A DNA stretch of 64,000 bases from Viscum album. Lineage: Eukaryota; Streptophyta; Magnoliopsida; Santalales; Viscaceae. This document shows, in pieces, positions 1 through 12,959 of the stretch. The stretch covers positions 602,912,818 through 602,976,817 of the forward strand of contig OY728158.1 of NCBI GenBank assembly GCA_963277665.1, read 5' to 3'. The notes beneath the pieces are model-generated. The model ran no database searches and was not told the DNA's origin. It saw only the letters and a program-made list of their open reading frames with translations. Numbering within the stretch: the stretch's first letter is position 1; every line of letters starts with the position of its first letter. Both the position numbers and the translations under genes were made by a program.

Positions 1-850
1 AAATTTATGTTTTTCTAGACATAATCAATTTTACTTGATTATTGTTCCTCTAATGCAGCTCTATAATCCTTTTCAATTTTTTGACTTAGAATCAAATATA
101 AACTTTATTATTGAAATCGTATCTTCAATAATAAACGAAATATTACCACTCATTAGGTAAGTCCTATTCTCAACTTTTAAATGTTTCATAACAATCACAA
201 GTAACTTGTTGACTGAAGAATAAAAGATAATGATATTTTAATTTGTTTAGTAATTCATAAGGACCTCTATTATAATTAAAACAAATTTTAATAAGTTATT
301 TTTTATCATATCCATCATGAAATCAAAAAAAAAAGGAAACCCTAAGGGTGTCTATATAACACATCCAAGGTATCAAAAAAAATTCCATTAAAAGTTAGAC
401 TACTCCTGCATCATGTGATTAGTGAGAAACTTTCTTTACATTATCATAAGTTAGAAATCATGATTCTTCAACCTTCACTTTCCAAAAACATTCATGTTTA
501 TCATGTATTATATTTAAGGTTAGAGATACCTCACCTACTTTAGAGACACTAACCATGCCCTTGTATTTTTAAGAAATATTGGATATATTTAAAAAATAAG
601 TAAAAAAACTAGATCCTTATAAACATCATCAACAAAATAAAAAAAATCATAAAAATGTCTCATAAGATTTGGATAATACAAATTAAAATATTTTTTATAT
701 TTATCTACACTAACATAATACTAACTTTTTAAATAAAACATTCTTATATAAATAAAGTCATAATTTTCAAACCAATATCTTTCAATTATTAATTATCAAA
801 AAAACCTTCTTGGTGTGTAATATTATTTTCAAAAAATTAAACTGATATTT
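1..850. other. AT-rich DNA without recognisable gene
   Basis: This stretch is very AT-rich with many short A and T runs and no long reading frame on either strand. It lies on the far side of the presumed minus-strand LTR promoter near 965, so part of it may be the R-U5 portion of the copia 3' LTR. No second LTR copy was found to fix the boundary, so that remains an inference. Confidence 0.3.
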
Positions 851-959
851 TTTCTAGAGATTAGTTGGATCGAAAAGGCATTATACCAAGTTCTTTATGA
901 AGGGAAAGTGTTCAGGTGCAAACTATCTGAGAACTGATGTGGGAAAGGGGGTGCCCCAC

Positions 960-970
960 CTTTATATAGG
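960..970 (-). promoter_or_regulatory. TATA-like core promoter of the copia 3' LTR
   Basis: On the minus strand this reads CCTATATAAAG followed by a G/C-rich run, the arrangement usual for a plant LTR core promoter. It lies on the expected side of the pol remnant. The assignment depends on this region being an LTR, which is inferred because no partner LTR was identified. Confidence 0.35.
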
Positions 971-1389
971 TATGGGGTGGTGATGTTTTATATCCCAAAA
1001 ATATTTCAATGGGTATGATTAAAGATTTATAGGTATGACAAAACAAATTTAATAGAAGAAATATTTAAAAGTTAATTTGAACTCTTAATGTTTTAAAACC
1101 TATTATTAGAGTGAGAATCATTATGATTAGAAAAATATTTAATTATTTTGAAAACAAATAAAAGAAATAAAGATAAAACAATAATTAAACAAAAAATAAA
1201 TAAACAAAATTAAATAATTAGTGAAAGAAATAAAACAATAGAATAATTCCTTTTAGAGTATAATGTTTCATCAATATGGATATCTAGTTCTTGTTGGTTT
1301 TTTTAACATATACATATTATAAAGGTTTATAAAAATTTATTAAATAGTTTCATAATAGAAAAAACAGAGATAGTCTTATAGTAAAAAAA

Positions 1390-1560
1390 TAATTTTGATA
1401 GTTTGAAAATGAAAACTAATTATGATAGTTTTAAAATGAAAATATAGTTATGATATTTTTCAAATAAAAAAACAATTAAAATATTTCTAAATTAATTTTA
1501 TTATGATATATTTAAAGTGAAATGCTAATTATGATAGATTTAAAATGAAAATTTATTACA
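1390..1560. repeat. degenerate 28-bp tandem repeat
   Basis: The motif TTATGATAGTTTAAAATGA, or close variants, recurs starting near 1,392, 1,420, 1,448, 1,501 and 1,529. Spacings are 28, 28, 53 and 28 bases, so one degenerate unit is probably present between 1,476 and 1,500. The array contains about six units and lies in the presumed 3' LTR of the minus-strand copia element. Nothing indicates that it is coding. Confidence 0.65.
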
Positions 1561-1759
1561 ATGAAAAATATTTTCTGAAAATGTTTATAATGTTTTTTGA
1601 TTCCAAAAAAGACATTATGATAAAAAACTTTTAAAAAATAAAAAGATTCAGAAAAAAATACTTAGAAAAAATAAAAAATATATACCCCTCCAATGAAGAG
1701 GATTTCATTACTATAATGACATAGGAAAATAAGAAGTAGATATGAATGATGACTTAACA

Positions 1760-2240
1760 TTGATCACTTTTAGATTCTGTCTAATGTATTCAAATCTATC
1801 AGAACTAAGGGGTTTTGTTAAAATATCAGTCTATTGTTCTTTCATTATGATTAATTGTAAAATTATATCTTCATTAAGTGTGCGATAGAGAAGGAAATAG
1901 AATATTATATCTATTTATTTATAATGTGGGTGATGTGTTCGGTTTTTTTCTTAAGATAATGGTACTTGTGTTGTCACAAAATATTTTAGTTCTAGTAAAA
2001 CACATGACATATTTAATGTGTCCGTGTATCATCCACAACCCTAGAGCACAATAACTTCAATGTTCCACATATTTTTATTCATCAGTAGAAATAATTACAA
2101 TGTTTTTTTTCGAACATGACCAAGAAAACAAAGAGTCACCTTATAAATGAAATGTTCCAGATGTACTTTTTCCATTTATTCTATATTCACCAAAGTCAAC
2201 ATCCAAAAAAAAATTTAGTTCAAACCCATTTAATGATTAG
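1760..2240 (-). pseudogene. copia RNase H remnant
   Basis: Minus-strand translation gives LDVDFGEYRINGKSTSGTF, closely resembling the Sirevirus RNase H motif around D-x-D-[YF]-[AG]-G and KSTSGT. It is followed by a degraded SWSSKKQ/LSTAEAEY-like stretch (near 2,080-2,150) and, lower down, NERTIDRYFNKTP, which corresponds to the conserved end of copia pol before the polypurine tract. Frames shift between these blocks and stops interrupt them. In an intact element the enzyme would remove the RNA strand during reverse transcription. It directly follows the RT remnant. Confidence 0.75.
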
Positions 2241-2399
2241 TATAATAATACTCAATACATTTTTCCCTTAAGATAATGAAAAATTCATTCTTTAACATTA
2301 AGGTGAGATTATTTTGGATTGACTTGATATATTTCACAAAAACATACTAAAAACTTTAAATCTAGATGACATGTTATGAATTAAATTAAGATTATAATC

Positions 2400-3330
2400 A
2401 TACATAAAAAAGTTTTCTAATCAACTAGTTTCCCATCATCATAAATATATGAAGTATTAGAGCTACAAATTATACTATTAACACTTTTATTATTTTCATG
2501 CCCACGTTTCTTAGGTAAATATTTTATATACTTTTTTTGAAATATAAAAGTACCTTCTAGTTTTTGGGAAATTGAAAAAATTTGAAAGTATGTTAATTCA
2601 CCCATCATAATAATTTAAAAATCAGACATAAAAGGATCATAAAAGTAGTATATTAATGAATTTTTAGTTTAACCAAATATAATTTCATCAATAAATTTTT
2701 TTACAATTATTTTTTTTACTAACTTCTTTTGTAAAAAGTGTTGGATCCACAACTCCCTCAACAAAATTGTTTTGTAGAAAAAAACTAGTTAACTTATTAT
2801 AAAAAGCTCTAGGGTATTATTTACGTCCATAATGTGATTTGGTATGTTTTTTAAACTTTTTATGGATGTTTGGTATTTTCAAAAAATAGGTGTTTTTTCT
2901 ACATAAACTTACTTAGGAGAATATCCATTAAAAAAATCATACTTTATCTCTATTTGAAATAGTTCAAAATTGAAGAATGCTAAATAAGTTATAGATTCAT
3001 CTATTATAATCAATGAATCGGTTTGTTCATTGTGTATTCCCTCTTATTGGTTATAAATATTAGCAACAAGTGTAGCTTTATTTTTAAATATTATTCCATT
3101 TTCATCACAACTTTTCTGAAAAATCCATTTAACTCCAAATACAGATGTATCTTAAGAACATTCAACTATAGTTCAGTAATTTATTCCTTTAAAACTATTT
3201 GAGATTATCATGTATTGATTTTATCCAATCCACATTACCTAAATCCTCATAAGGATTCTTAGGTTGGAATTGGGATAAGAAATAAAGATGTTAAATTTCA
3301 TTTCTTATAGAAATTTTAGCCCTTACCAGT
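2400..3330 (-). pseudogene. copia reverse transcriptase remnant
   Basis: On the minus strand the NVDWIKSIHDNLK block near 3,230, a NFELFQIEIKYDFFNGY block near 2,930 and IDEIIFG near 2,690 line up with conserved copia RT segments. The last corresponds to the YVDDIIFG active site with the second Asp changed to Glu. An open stretch of 63 codons (2,608-2,417, starting MMGELTYF) is the conserved part after the catalytic loop, with QKKYIKYLPKKRG and SYIYDDGKLVD recognisable. It is open only by chance, and the whole domain has stops and frameshifts. It is a pseudogene fragment and not a separate small gene. Confidence 0.8.
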
Positions 3331-3699
3331 TTGTCAACATCACCAATGATAATTTCACTAGGATGATTCAAAATAAACAATTGATTTATTGGGTTGTTAA
3401 AATTTCTATTATTCAATAATAGTTTTAAATTATTCCTTTGTAATAACTTCAGAAACATATTATTGGGATGCTTTCTTATGAGAAGTATTTTTTACTATTA
3501 GTTGAAGATCAACCTTAGAAATAACACTTGAAGGCACAAGTTGAGGCTCTTTGAAAACAATGAGACCAATTTAATCACACATAAAATGTTCAATTTCGTC
3601 ATTAGTGATTTTATTTATATTGAAAACTATATAAGCCTTACTAATGGTGGAATAACCTAAAAAATATTACTTTGTTGGATTTGGGTGAAAATTTATGTA

Positions 3700-4560
3700 A
3701 ATTATCTTTAGTATTCTAGATAAATAGTCAGCATCCAAAAAAAATTGATGTACTAAAAATTTGGTTTTCATTCAATTAAAAAATAATAGGAAATTTTATT
3801 AATAAATAGTCTAGATAAAATTTATTTATAGTATATCAAGAAGCACTAAAAACTTCAACCCAAATATGTTTCGCAAAAAATCATTCAATCAACATGGTTC
3901 TAGTAATATTTCTAATAACACTATTTCTTCTTTATAATTAACTAATTTTTCGAGGAGTTCTATCTGCTGATAAGTTATGTATAATAAATTTATCAATAAA
4001 AAAGTTTCAAAATCATGATTTTAAAATTATACACCAAGAGCACTTTGAATAGCTATCTGAGAGATGTTTTTTCTTATTTTTAAACCTTTTTACAAATTTA
4101 TTAACATAATTGAAGGATTCATATTTTTTATAGGAAAATATACCCATGTATATTGTGTGTAGTCATTAAGTAATATATATAAATAGCATTTTCCACTAAT
4201 AAATTCTTTTTGTATAGGACCAAATAAATATGTTTTCACAAACTATAAAGCAACATAAGTTGAAACATAACTAATAGATTTAAAATTTGACTTATGTTAA
4301 TAAACATATTTACTTGGACAAAAAACTTATTAAGTACCAACCCTAAGTTCTAGTAAGTTATTAATAAGTCCTTTCTTAGTCGAATTATTTAAGTTTCTAA
4401 GGTTAAATCATCCTATCATTGTATGTAATAACCAATAATGACCTTCTATTTCACTTAGTCATGGTCATTCTTGTATACTAAGGTCTTCTATGTTTTGTGT
4501 GTTAAAGTCCTCATGCTGATTCAAAGAATGAGTAAATTCATCCTTAAAACTATGTAAATT
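3700..4560 (-). pseudogene. copia integrase remnant
   Basis: Minus-strand reading gives YILLNDYTQYTWVYFPIK near 4,150-4,200, matching the first catalytic region of copia integrase (DDYSRYTWVYFL). It then gives NHDFETFLL near 4,010-4,030, matching the ENxxFxxFC region after the second catalytic Asp. A VGYSTISKAY-like stretch (FLGYSTISKAYIVFN) near 3,640 matches the conserved end of the domain. The sequence also shows IEGHYWLLHTM near 4,440, the position of the GAG-pre-integrase segment. Several stops and frame changes break the domain. Its place between protease and RT confirms the copia order. Confidence 0.75.
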
Positions 4561-4659
4561 ACATTTATAATTCCTAATGTTTATAAGGTATATCTCATAA
4601 CATATCTGTCTTATTCTTATAATGTTATTCTTAAGTCCTAAAACAAAAAAAAATAATTT

Positions 4660-4870
4660 GAAATTAATTTATTTCTCGAAATTATTATGTTTCCCATACT
4701 AATGACTTCTCCTTGATCATTATTTCCAAAATTTACTTTTCCACCATTAATCTTGATATTATTCTTACATAAATATCTATTTCTAGTTATATGTCCAGAT
4801 CAATCACTATCCACATACAAAATATTTTTATTGTTGGAACTATCTTTATTTTCGTGAAAGAAAAAAAGAT
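4660..4870 (-). pseudogene. copia protease-region remnant
   Basis: The minus strand reads ILYVDSD, stop, SGHITRN and then INGGKVNFGNNDQGEVIS. This matches the copia motif around W-Y-x-D-S-G-C-S-x-H-M-T and the G-x-V-x-F-G-[DN] segment that follows. The catalytic Asp of the DSG-like motif is kept but the Gly is replaced by Asp, and the next Cys codon is a stop. It lies between gag and integrase, as expected. It cannot be functional. Confidence 0.75.
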
Positions 4871-5629
4871 TAGTTTGTCAAAACCCCAACCTTCTTGGGT
4901 TTGGTATTGTTAGAAAATAAAATTTTAAGAAGCCATATCTATCCCAATTTATTATTTTTATTAAGTTATATTTATTTAGAAAATTAAAATTTATGAAATT
5001 CTAAAGATTGTACTCTATTTAAAGAACAAATTTTCTTCTAGTTTCAATCACTTTGGAACTATGTAAAAAATTGTCTACTTTTAGGAACATAGTAATTATT
5101 ACATAAAATAGATTATTATCAATAAAACCCATTCCTATATTATCAACATAAGTGTAATTTGATTATATATTTTATTGAATTTTTATATACTAGATGTAAA
5201 CCTGGAAAAAAGTTTCTTCAAAATATAAATTTCAGATTTTTTTTAATAATTATGTTTTTATTCTTCTCAATATTAGTTTCAAAAAAATGTTTTAATTATT
5301 AATAATTTTTATCATAAATATATTTTTCATGTTCAATATAAATTTTTTATTTTTCAGAATTTTTCTTATAAATATCTTTAGAAATATTTAATACTTATGT
5401 ATTTAAAACTTTTATTCTTGAATATACCTTAAAAAAATTATTTGGAAATATCATGTTTTTCTCAAACATTAAAAAATATTATTTTCAAAAAATTTTGAAA
5501 ATATGGATACTTATTCATGACAGGGAAATGTATTATCCTCTCAAGATAAGGAAGATTATTTATTTTGTGACGTATAATATTTCTTTTTTAGGATAGTTTT
5601 TATTTAAATACATATTAGTAAGAAATTCA

Positions 5630-6430
5630 GAAGCTTGTACCTTATCCATTAGACATTTATTTACCATAGGTACTTCTGTAAATAAGTTACTATTACTCTA
5701 TCCGAAACAATCATTATTAGAATAATTTTCAAAAGAATATCCCCCATGAGAACTCTATGTTTTATAAGCTTTAATACTTTTCTTTCATTTAGACTTATAA
5801 TATTTCTTATCATTTCTGTCTTTATTTTTCCTTCTAAAATTTTCTTTTAAGAATAGGTCAATCAGGTCGAATATGTCATGCCTTCTCACATTCTATTTTT
5901 TATCTCTTTTCGCATCTCTCTCTAATATTTCTTCATATTTCATGAGGGTACCAATAATATCATCAAGAGTTAGATTTGTAATCTTCATTGTGTCATGCAG
6001 AGCAGTTCTTTTAGATTCTCACTCATTGGTCATTATATCAACAATATTTTTAACCATAATATTATCACCAAGTACTTGTTCTATAAGAAACTATAATATA
6101 TGAATAATAGTCATAAACCTTTGGTCAATCCTGGAATATTTATCTTGTTGGGGAAAATAAAATTTTGTATAATCATAAAAAATCATATCTCTTCTTGTTT
6201 AAATAACTTTTGAATTACCATAATATGTGATCTATAAATTGTTCTAGATACTATTGGTAACTTCACAAGATGAAGTCTAGCTGTATATACTTCTAATCAT
6301 AGAACATAAAAAAGTACTTTATACTATGTAATTAGATTCATTTTCCAACTTCTATTGATTTCTAAATGTAGTAATTTCTTTATAAAAAATCATGTAATTT
6401 CTAGTTAACATAATAAATTTATCATCATTA
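5630..6430 (-). pseudogene. copia gag remnant
   Basis: The clearest segment is HDTMKITNLTLDDIIGTL followed by MKYEEILERDAKRDKK, near 5,910-6,000 on the minus strand. It matches the Sirevirus gag region in which a short 'LTLDELIGxLxxxE' helix precedes a basic stretch. A block near 6,250-6,330 (KVLFYVLRLEVY) resembles the upstream part of the UBN2-type gag domain. I did not find a convincing CCHC zinc knuckle. Stops occur in every frame. This is the 5'-most coding remnant seen in the element. Confidence 0.65.
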
Positions 6431-6450
6431 ATGTTGATAAAAATGTTTTC

Positions 6451-9400
6451 ATACAATATATATTGTATGCATAATTAGCACAATCAAAAATAAGTATCCA
6501 AATCGTACCTATATTTTCAAGGGTTCTAATTTTTGGATTGTAAGAGTAGTTAAGATGTATATACATACAAGAGGGGTAAGAGAATTATAGTTTAAAACAT
6601 TGAACTAAAACAAAACACAATACATATTTTGGTAAAAAGGACAGTGTCAAAAATAATCCTTTGATCAGAGTATATGAATCAAAATAAAAAATTGTATAAT
6701 TATATCATATTATATTTTAATCACTATCACAAATAAACCATTAAAAAATGATAAGAAAAATTTGTACAAAACCATTCTGTCATAATATTCACTAAAGAAT
6801 AAAGGCGTGTAAAAATAAAGAATAAAATATATAGTAAATGTAATATTGAATTAAAAGCAATATTAAAATAATTTAATCTTTTAACACAAAGAGTAAAGGC
6901 TTGTCAGGAAACTTGAATAATGGTATCTACAGTTTTATACTTATTGTAAAGTCTGTCTTTCATTACATGGAAATCCCTAAATATGATGATTAGAACAAGA
7001 TCTATCCTATAATCCCTAATAATTCATTGATAGGATGATCATCATTTGTCTTACTAGCCTAGGAATCTCTCAATCCAACAGTTTAGATTAACCAACTTCC
7101 TATCCCAAGAAGTCCTCAATCGGTAAAATGACTAGAAAAAAATTCAACAGAATTTTTTTAAAGGGAACAACCATGACTTGGATTCCTAAGAATGAAAGCT
7201 CTCTAATGTTTTAAAAAGACTATTATGTAGAAGTTAATGCTAAGAAATATTTATAAGAATTAAATTGAGAAATTTATCATCTCAAAACTCTTCAAATGAA
7301 CTGATATTTAGAGGCAAAGCTCCAATGGTCATATTTATGAGTTTTTTGCAATGAATTCAGAAAGTTAACACATGAAAAGTCATATATAACTGAATTTACG
7401 TCGTCATTTTTTTGTTATCACCATTAAAACTCTATAAATTATTACATACAAAAGAAGAAAATCATATGTATTCCAATTATAAACATAGGACAGTTCAATA
7501 TTTTTATTTATCATTTTTAAAGTGGATAAACCTTATAAGGATCATTCTGATGTATATGTACCACTATCAGTATGATGGTCATGTCTTTCTTCAATTTAAT
7601 ATACATGACATAAGTCTAACCACTGGTTAGAATAAAGGTAAGTCTAAAGAATCAAACATATCCTTCTTCCAATGGATCATATTGAATAATGATATGTTCA
7701 TATACGTAATACATTAGAATTATTTTCATGTTAGGTAAAAATTATTTTTTGCACAAAAACATAATAAAACACATGGGACATAAAAAGTTAGTAAACATAG
7801 TTTTAAGAGAGTGTCTGTGATTTACAAAAACATTAAGGGAGAAGTAAAAAAGTGATACTTATGACTCAACATATCAATCCCTATATAATTCTTAATTTTA
7901 TTGGTATGTTATCTTATTAATTTTTTCTTCCAATGAACCTCACATTAGTACATAATTTGTTCTATGTATATATCCTAAGGAAGCACATACATGATTGTTC
8001 AGATACAATGAACTTAAAATTCATACTATTGGATCGTGATATTCCGTATTAAGAAATAGAAATGGAGATTATGAATCCTATATAGAAAGTCATATTAGAC
8101 AATAATACTCACTAATTCAATTTTTTTGTTGAATCCACCAATTTGAAGAAACCTTGTGTATACTTGAGACTATGATGAGGAAATATTATCCTCATTTTTC
8201 GTATTATAGTGATGAATTTTGAGGTAAAATTTAATTTTAAAGGTGATTATAATTTAAAACCCTGAGTTTTTAGGATATATATATATATATATGAATAAAT
8301 TTAATTTGTTCAATATCTTGTGTTACACACAACACAGAGTTTTAACAAAGCATGAGATATTATTAAAAATATTATTAAAAATGACCATTATAAAATATTA
8401 GTTAAACTTTACTATATGAATAGGAATAAAATAATTTTAATTATCATGTATAATGGATTTATATAAAGAAAACATATTGATTAAAAGTACATACTTTTTG
8501 TAAGTTATATAAGTTTCAAAAATACAATTTTCACCAAAAAATTTATTTATTTCATTTTGTGAAAAAATAATAGTAATTACTTACACTTTTAGAAATTTTA
8601 TTGGATAAAATAAAATTTATTTTTGAAATATTTATGTTAAAATTATCTTTGAGTTAATTTTTGATAATTTTCTACTGAGATTAATTTTTAATGAATAGTA
8701 AAAAAATAATGTTTTTATTAAAAAACATATTTTCATTTAAATCATTTTAATGCTATATTTTAATTTATTATGGTTTTAAATGTGAAATTAGTTTAATAAT
8801 ATACTTATTAATCTAATTTGTGTCATTGGAATCAGTCTTCTATTGAATTATGATACTAACACATTCTATATTATGAAAATTGTCTCTTTGGAAAACCATT
8901 TTTAACACGTCTATGGGTTTATTTTTAAATTAAAATTTTTCAGTTCTATAAATGGGATTTCGAAAAATGGATTCAATATTTGGAATAAAAATATTATATT
9001 TTTTATAATAAATTCAAAAATAAATTCTGGTCAAAATTAATAGAAAAAATAGTAAAATTAAATACCATTTCTAAGTTTGAAATGGATTTATTAGGGTTAA
9101 ACTAAAAATATAGGGGGTAAAACGATATATAAATTTATCCAAATATTTTTAGATTTTTATATTTAGAAATTTATTAATATATTGTTCAATAATGATCCTT
9201 TTTGGAGCCATGTGGACTGTTAAAAAGGTGGGTACATCTTTTTCTTTTAAAAAATTACAAGTGCATCTTCTATCCCACTTATAAATGGTTGATGCCTTTC
9301 CTAAACTATTTACACTTAAAAAACCAATTGGTTCAGCCAATACCAACCCAAATCCATTCCTTGGATCCCTATAAAAATTAGATAGGCCTTTGTTTGATTT

Positions 9401-9529
9401 GTAAACCCATATAATAAGGATTTATATATAAACATAATAGAGTTTTTAGCACCTACTATATCTCTCGTATGATTTATTTTAAGTTTGGGTTATCTTTAAA
9501 GTTGTTCTAGAGTTTTTAGGGGAACTATG
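6451..9529. other. AT-rich DNA without recognisable gene
   Basis: No conserved domain or LTR pair is recognised here. The 5' LTR and leader of the minus-strand copia element should lie in this interval, but comparison by eye with positions 1-1,680 gave no convincing match. They are either deleted or too diverged. A short (AT)n run lies at about 8,278-8,292. The few reading frames of 60-80 codons have no recognisable motif. Confidence 0.4.
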
Positions 9530-11464
9530 GTTGAAAATGAATTTTTTTTGAGATAATCCTTGAAAACAGTTATTTTAGGGTTATTAAAAACCATATTTAA
9601 ACCATGTGGTATGAATATGTGTTTTAATAGAGGGGTGTTAAGGTTTGAGAAGTGTTAAAGAAAATGTATGGTTCACGAGGGAAAACCTTGCATGGTTTGG
9701 TAGTTGGTATAAGGGTTTTCATGGTTTGATAATACCATATAGACACCCAGAGAAAACCATGAGATATATAATAGAGTGATTTAAATGGTTGAAAATGGTA
9801 AAGGTAAATGTGCTGCCAAACTGTGCAGGCCAAACATAAGGCATTTTGAGGTGCATGGTTAAGGCACATTGTTACTCCTAACCATGCTACCTCTCCATCA
9901 AACCATGAAAGTATATTTTTAATGCTTTGAAATATAAATTAAAAACTCCAATAACCCTAGTATAACCCATAATTACCCCTTAATATCATTTAGTCTCAAT
10001 AAAATCCTTCTTTAGTGATCTAGAGGCTTTTACCTTGGGACTCATGGAAATTACATTATACTCTTGAAGGATTTCTCAAAGAATTTTTTCAGGTTTGAAG
10101 TAGTTTCCTAATCCTCTCTTAGATCCTTACTAGATATCTCTTCCCCTTGTCTTTTTGGAACCTACGTGGGATTTAAATTTTATATCTAAGGTTTTTTATA
10201 AAGTTTTGTTTTTGTTTTTATGGATCCATGATTGTGAGGGCCTGATAAATACTCCATCGGTCTATGTTTTAAAATGTAGATAGATCTACCTATGTTCTCA
10301 AAGAAGTTTTTTAGATACAAAGGTTTAATTCTTTGAAATAAAAATATTTCTTTAAAATTCATTTGTATTACTCATATAATTGAATTTATTTGGGATTATA
10401 ATGTTTTTTTGGAAATAAATCTGGTTTTTAAATTGAATTTTCTTTAAAAATGGGATTTTTCACATTACGTGTTTGATTAAATTATTTAATGCTGATTTTG
10501 GATTGGAAATCTTCTTTTTAAACACTGAAGAAGATTCTCTAGGACTAAAAATGTTTTATAAACTATGATAATGGTTTTGAAATGTATTTTGATAAAATTA
10601 TAACATTTGGAGCCTTGGGTTTATAAGGAAATGGGCATAGGTGACCCAAGTGTGTGGGGAACCATTGGGGGTTACATTTTTGTAACAGAATATTTTTGGT
10701 AAGAAACAATATTGGTTGGTACACACATATTCCATGTTTATTAAAATTTTATTTTGAGTACATATTACAATATTCTAGGGACAAATATATATTTCTTTTA
10801 ATTTTTTTATTTATCTCATGATGGATTTTTTCATGGATTGTTGCTCAAATATTTTTCACCTAAGCTTGCATCATAAGGTTTCATATGATGGATATTTCAT
10901 AGATATGTACTGTTTGATTTCTTACCATATTGTGTGTTGATATGATTTCGTATTTTATAACTTGTACTTTTCATTTTATTGGATTTTTTAATATAAAATT
11001 ATTTTTTTTAAACCAAAATAATTATTTAAAAATGTGTTTGGATTTATTAATGTTCTTTGTAAAACCGTTTGGGTTAAAAAAATAACTTATAAATTCCTAG
11101 TTCACACACCCTAATTTTTCATTTTGGTGGTTTAATTTTTTGTTTTTAATAATCTAGGAAAAGGTTTGGGAATTATGTATAATTCTAGTTCTCTCAATGT
11201 AGAAGACTTCATAGTGGGATAGGTTGATGGTGACGATTGGTCACATGAAGACTTAATGATTTCTTCTAGTTTTACATTTAAAGTGTATAATTTTTGGATT
11301 AGGTTGTATGGATCATGATGTATTTGTTTTATTATATGTTTTACTTTGTCTATATATCTTGTTTTTTATATTCAAGACTTATCTCCATTATCTTTGTTTT
11401 ACCTCACCATCTTGATGAGCCAACTCAAGTCAATTTTTTAATTGAATCTCGTTTGTTCATTACA
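9530..11464 (+). repeat. 5' LTR of the gypsy element
   Basis: This repeat aligns by eye with 16,443-18,430. Shared landmarks include a block near 9,870-9,935 (matching near 16,797-16,850), a block near 10,560-10,670 (matching near 17,465-17,590) and the last 150 bases. It ends in CATTACA, followed by a sequence like the tRNA-iMet primer site (TTTTGTCTTAGAGG). The start is approximate because neither LTR keeps an obvious TG terminus. Small open frames inside it, such as 9,624-9,869 on the minus strand, are chance. Confidence 0.75.
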
Positions 11465-12139
11465 ATTTTGTCTTAGAGGGATTCTGATCCTATATTATGT
11501 TAGCACTACCTAAGTTTGGTTCTATGTCTTGGGTGTACATGAGTGAGTGCTGTAAGAATTTAGGTATAAAGTGCAGGAGGTTGCTTGGCTATCTCACTTC
11601 CTTGTCTGAACTCAAGTTACCATGGATGGATGGATAATTTTTATCAAGTTTGAGACATCATGTTTTAAGTCATTTGAATGAACTATATTCGAATATTATT
11701 TAAATGGATATGTTACCTTTAAAATTTGTGAGTTTCTTTAGTAGAATTCATATCACTTTAAATTCTTGTTATTTTAAGGATTTTTCATGAATTCTTGAAG
11801 TTGCTCAAATGATTTGGGTAACATTCTTTAAAGATGATTGTTAATTGTCTAGTTCTTAATAGAAAATGTATCCAATAATTTATACTTATAATTTGAGAGA
11901 TTGATCTACATGATTGTATCTTCGGGCGAATCCACTAGTGGACTCTCACTTGGTTGAAGTTGTAATCCATACCATTCAGACTCTAGGGAAAGTGTGTATT
12001 TGAAGCCTAATGTGTGTGACAGATCGTGAATCTAAATTTACAAAGTATAATCCATGTTTCTTATACTTTGACAAGGGAAACCATGAATATAATGTGTGGA
12101 ATGAAAGGATTGAGAGGATGCTAATTTGTTTTAAGACAC

Positions 12140-12480
12140 CTAATGACTCTAAGGTGGGGTTCACCCTATAAATTCTATAGGGACCAGAAAGAAGATGGCA
12201 AGAAAATATCATGCAAGCTAAGTTGCATGAGAACCTTACCTGGATTTCATTCTAGAAGATATTTGATTAGTAGTTTTATCCTAATAAATTGCATGCATTG
12301 GAGATCGAAGAGTTTATGAACTTGGAGTAATGAGAGTATACCATTTTGGAGAAGTCCACCCACTTTACTAAGTTGGCGCATCTACCACCATATATTGTCA
12401 CTAATGAGTACATAAAGTCCTAGAGGTTATAGTTGGGACTGAGGCCATATATTCGATTGATGTTGACTGTCATGTGCCTT
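12140..12480 (+). pseudogene. gypsy gag (retrotransposon gag domain) remnant
   Basis: Plus-strand translation shows FYPNKLHALEIEEFMNLE, then EYTILEKSTHFTKLAHL and LGLRPYIR. These match the conserved gag core of plant gypsy elements (F-F-P-x-x-x-K-x-x-E-F-x-x-L, Y-x-x-x-F-x-x-L and G-L-R-P-x-I-R). Several expected Gln, Trp or Glu codons appear as TAA, TAG or TGA, typical of deamination. In an intact element this protein forms the virus-like particle. It sits about 0.7 kb behind the 5' LTR. Confidence 0.8.
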
Positions 12481-12659
12481 CTAAAATTTTATAGGTAGTA
12501 AAAATGATGATCTAGATTACGTACATATAACTTTAAAGATTATTTTGGGTGGAGCATTAGTTAGAGAAGTTTTTATCTGGGGTGGGTCTTCTAGCATGAA
12601 AAGGAAGTGTAAGGTTGGTAAGTTTTCTTTAGGAGTAGTTCTAGGGCCTTCTTCAGGAT

Positions 12660-12720
12660 AGAATCAGTTTGTCTACTACCAATGTGGAAGGCATAGCCAT
12701 ACCAATCCTAACTATAAAGA
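12660..12720 (+). pseudogene. gypsy gag zinc-knuckle remnant
   Basis: The plus strand reads QFVYYQCGRHSHTNPNYKE. It fits the CCHC knuckle C-x2-C-x4-H-x4-C, with the first and last Cys changed to Tyr and the second Cys and the His kept. Both Cys-to-Tyr changes are G-to-A on the coding strand. It lies between the gag core and protease, as expected. Confidence 0.75.
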
Positions 12721-12959
12721 GTCTCCTAGTACTTTTGATTTCATCTAAATATTAGTCCATGTAAAGAATTTTGGTAAAAGGAAATCATATGGAAGTTGGG
12801 ATGAATATACTATCATAAAGGGATTGTAGGTATGTACCGATGCTTCCATGGGTGGATGGTCTAATCTTTTGGATAACAAGGATGTTCATGTAGATAATAT
12901 TTGATAGATTTTTGTAGTACAATGTGCACCATAATAATCTAAAGTATGGAAAACTCTGA

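Larger units (their letters stand above)
850..6450 (-). mobile_element. decayed Ty1/copia retrotransposon, Sirevirus-like (minus strand)
   Basis: Reading the minus strand from about 6,420 down to 1,760 gives, in order, remnants of gag, protease, integrase, reverse transcriptase and RNase H. This integrase-before-RT order defines Ty1/copia. The residues around the RNase H and RT motifs resemble the plant Sirevirus (SIRE/Maximus) lineage. Stops and frameshifts occur throughout, so it cannot encode protein. A short purine run on the minus strand (plus positions about 1,685-1,691) could be the polypurine tract, placing the 3' LTR at lower coordinates. I could not find the 5' LTR in 6.5-9.5 kb. 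Outer limits are therefore approximate. Confidence 0.75.

Noticed and set aside
2417..2608. Independent small gene
   Set aside because: It is the post-catalytic part of copia reverse transcriptase in a collinear pol remnant.
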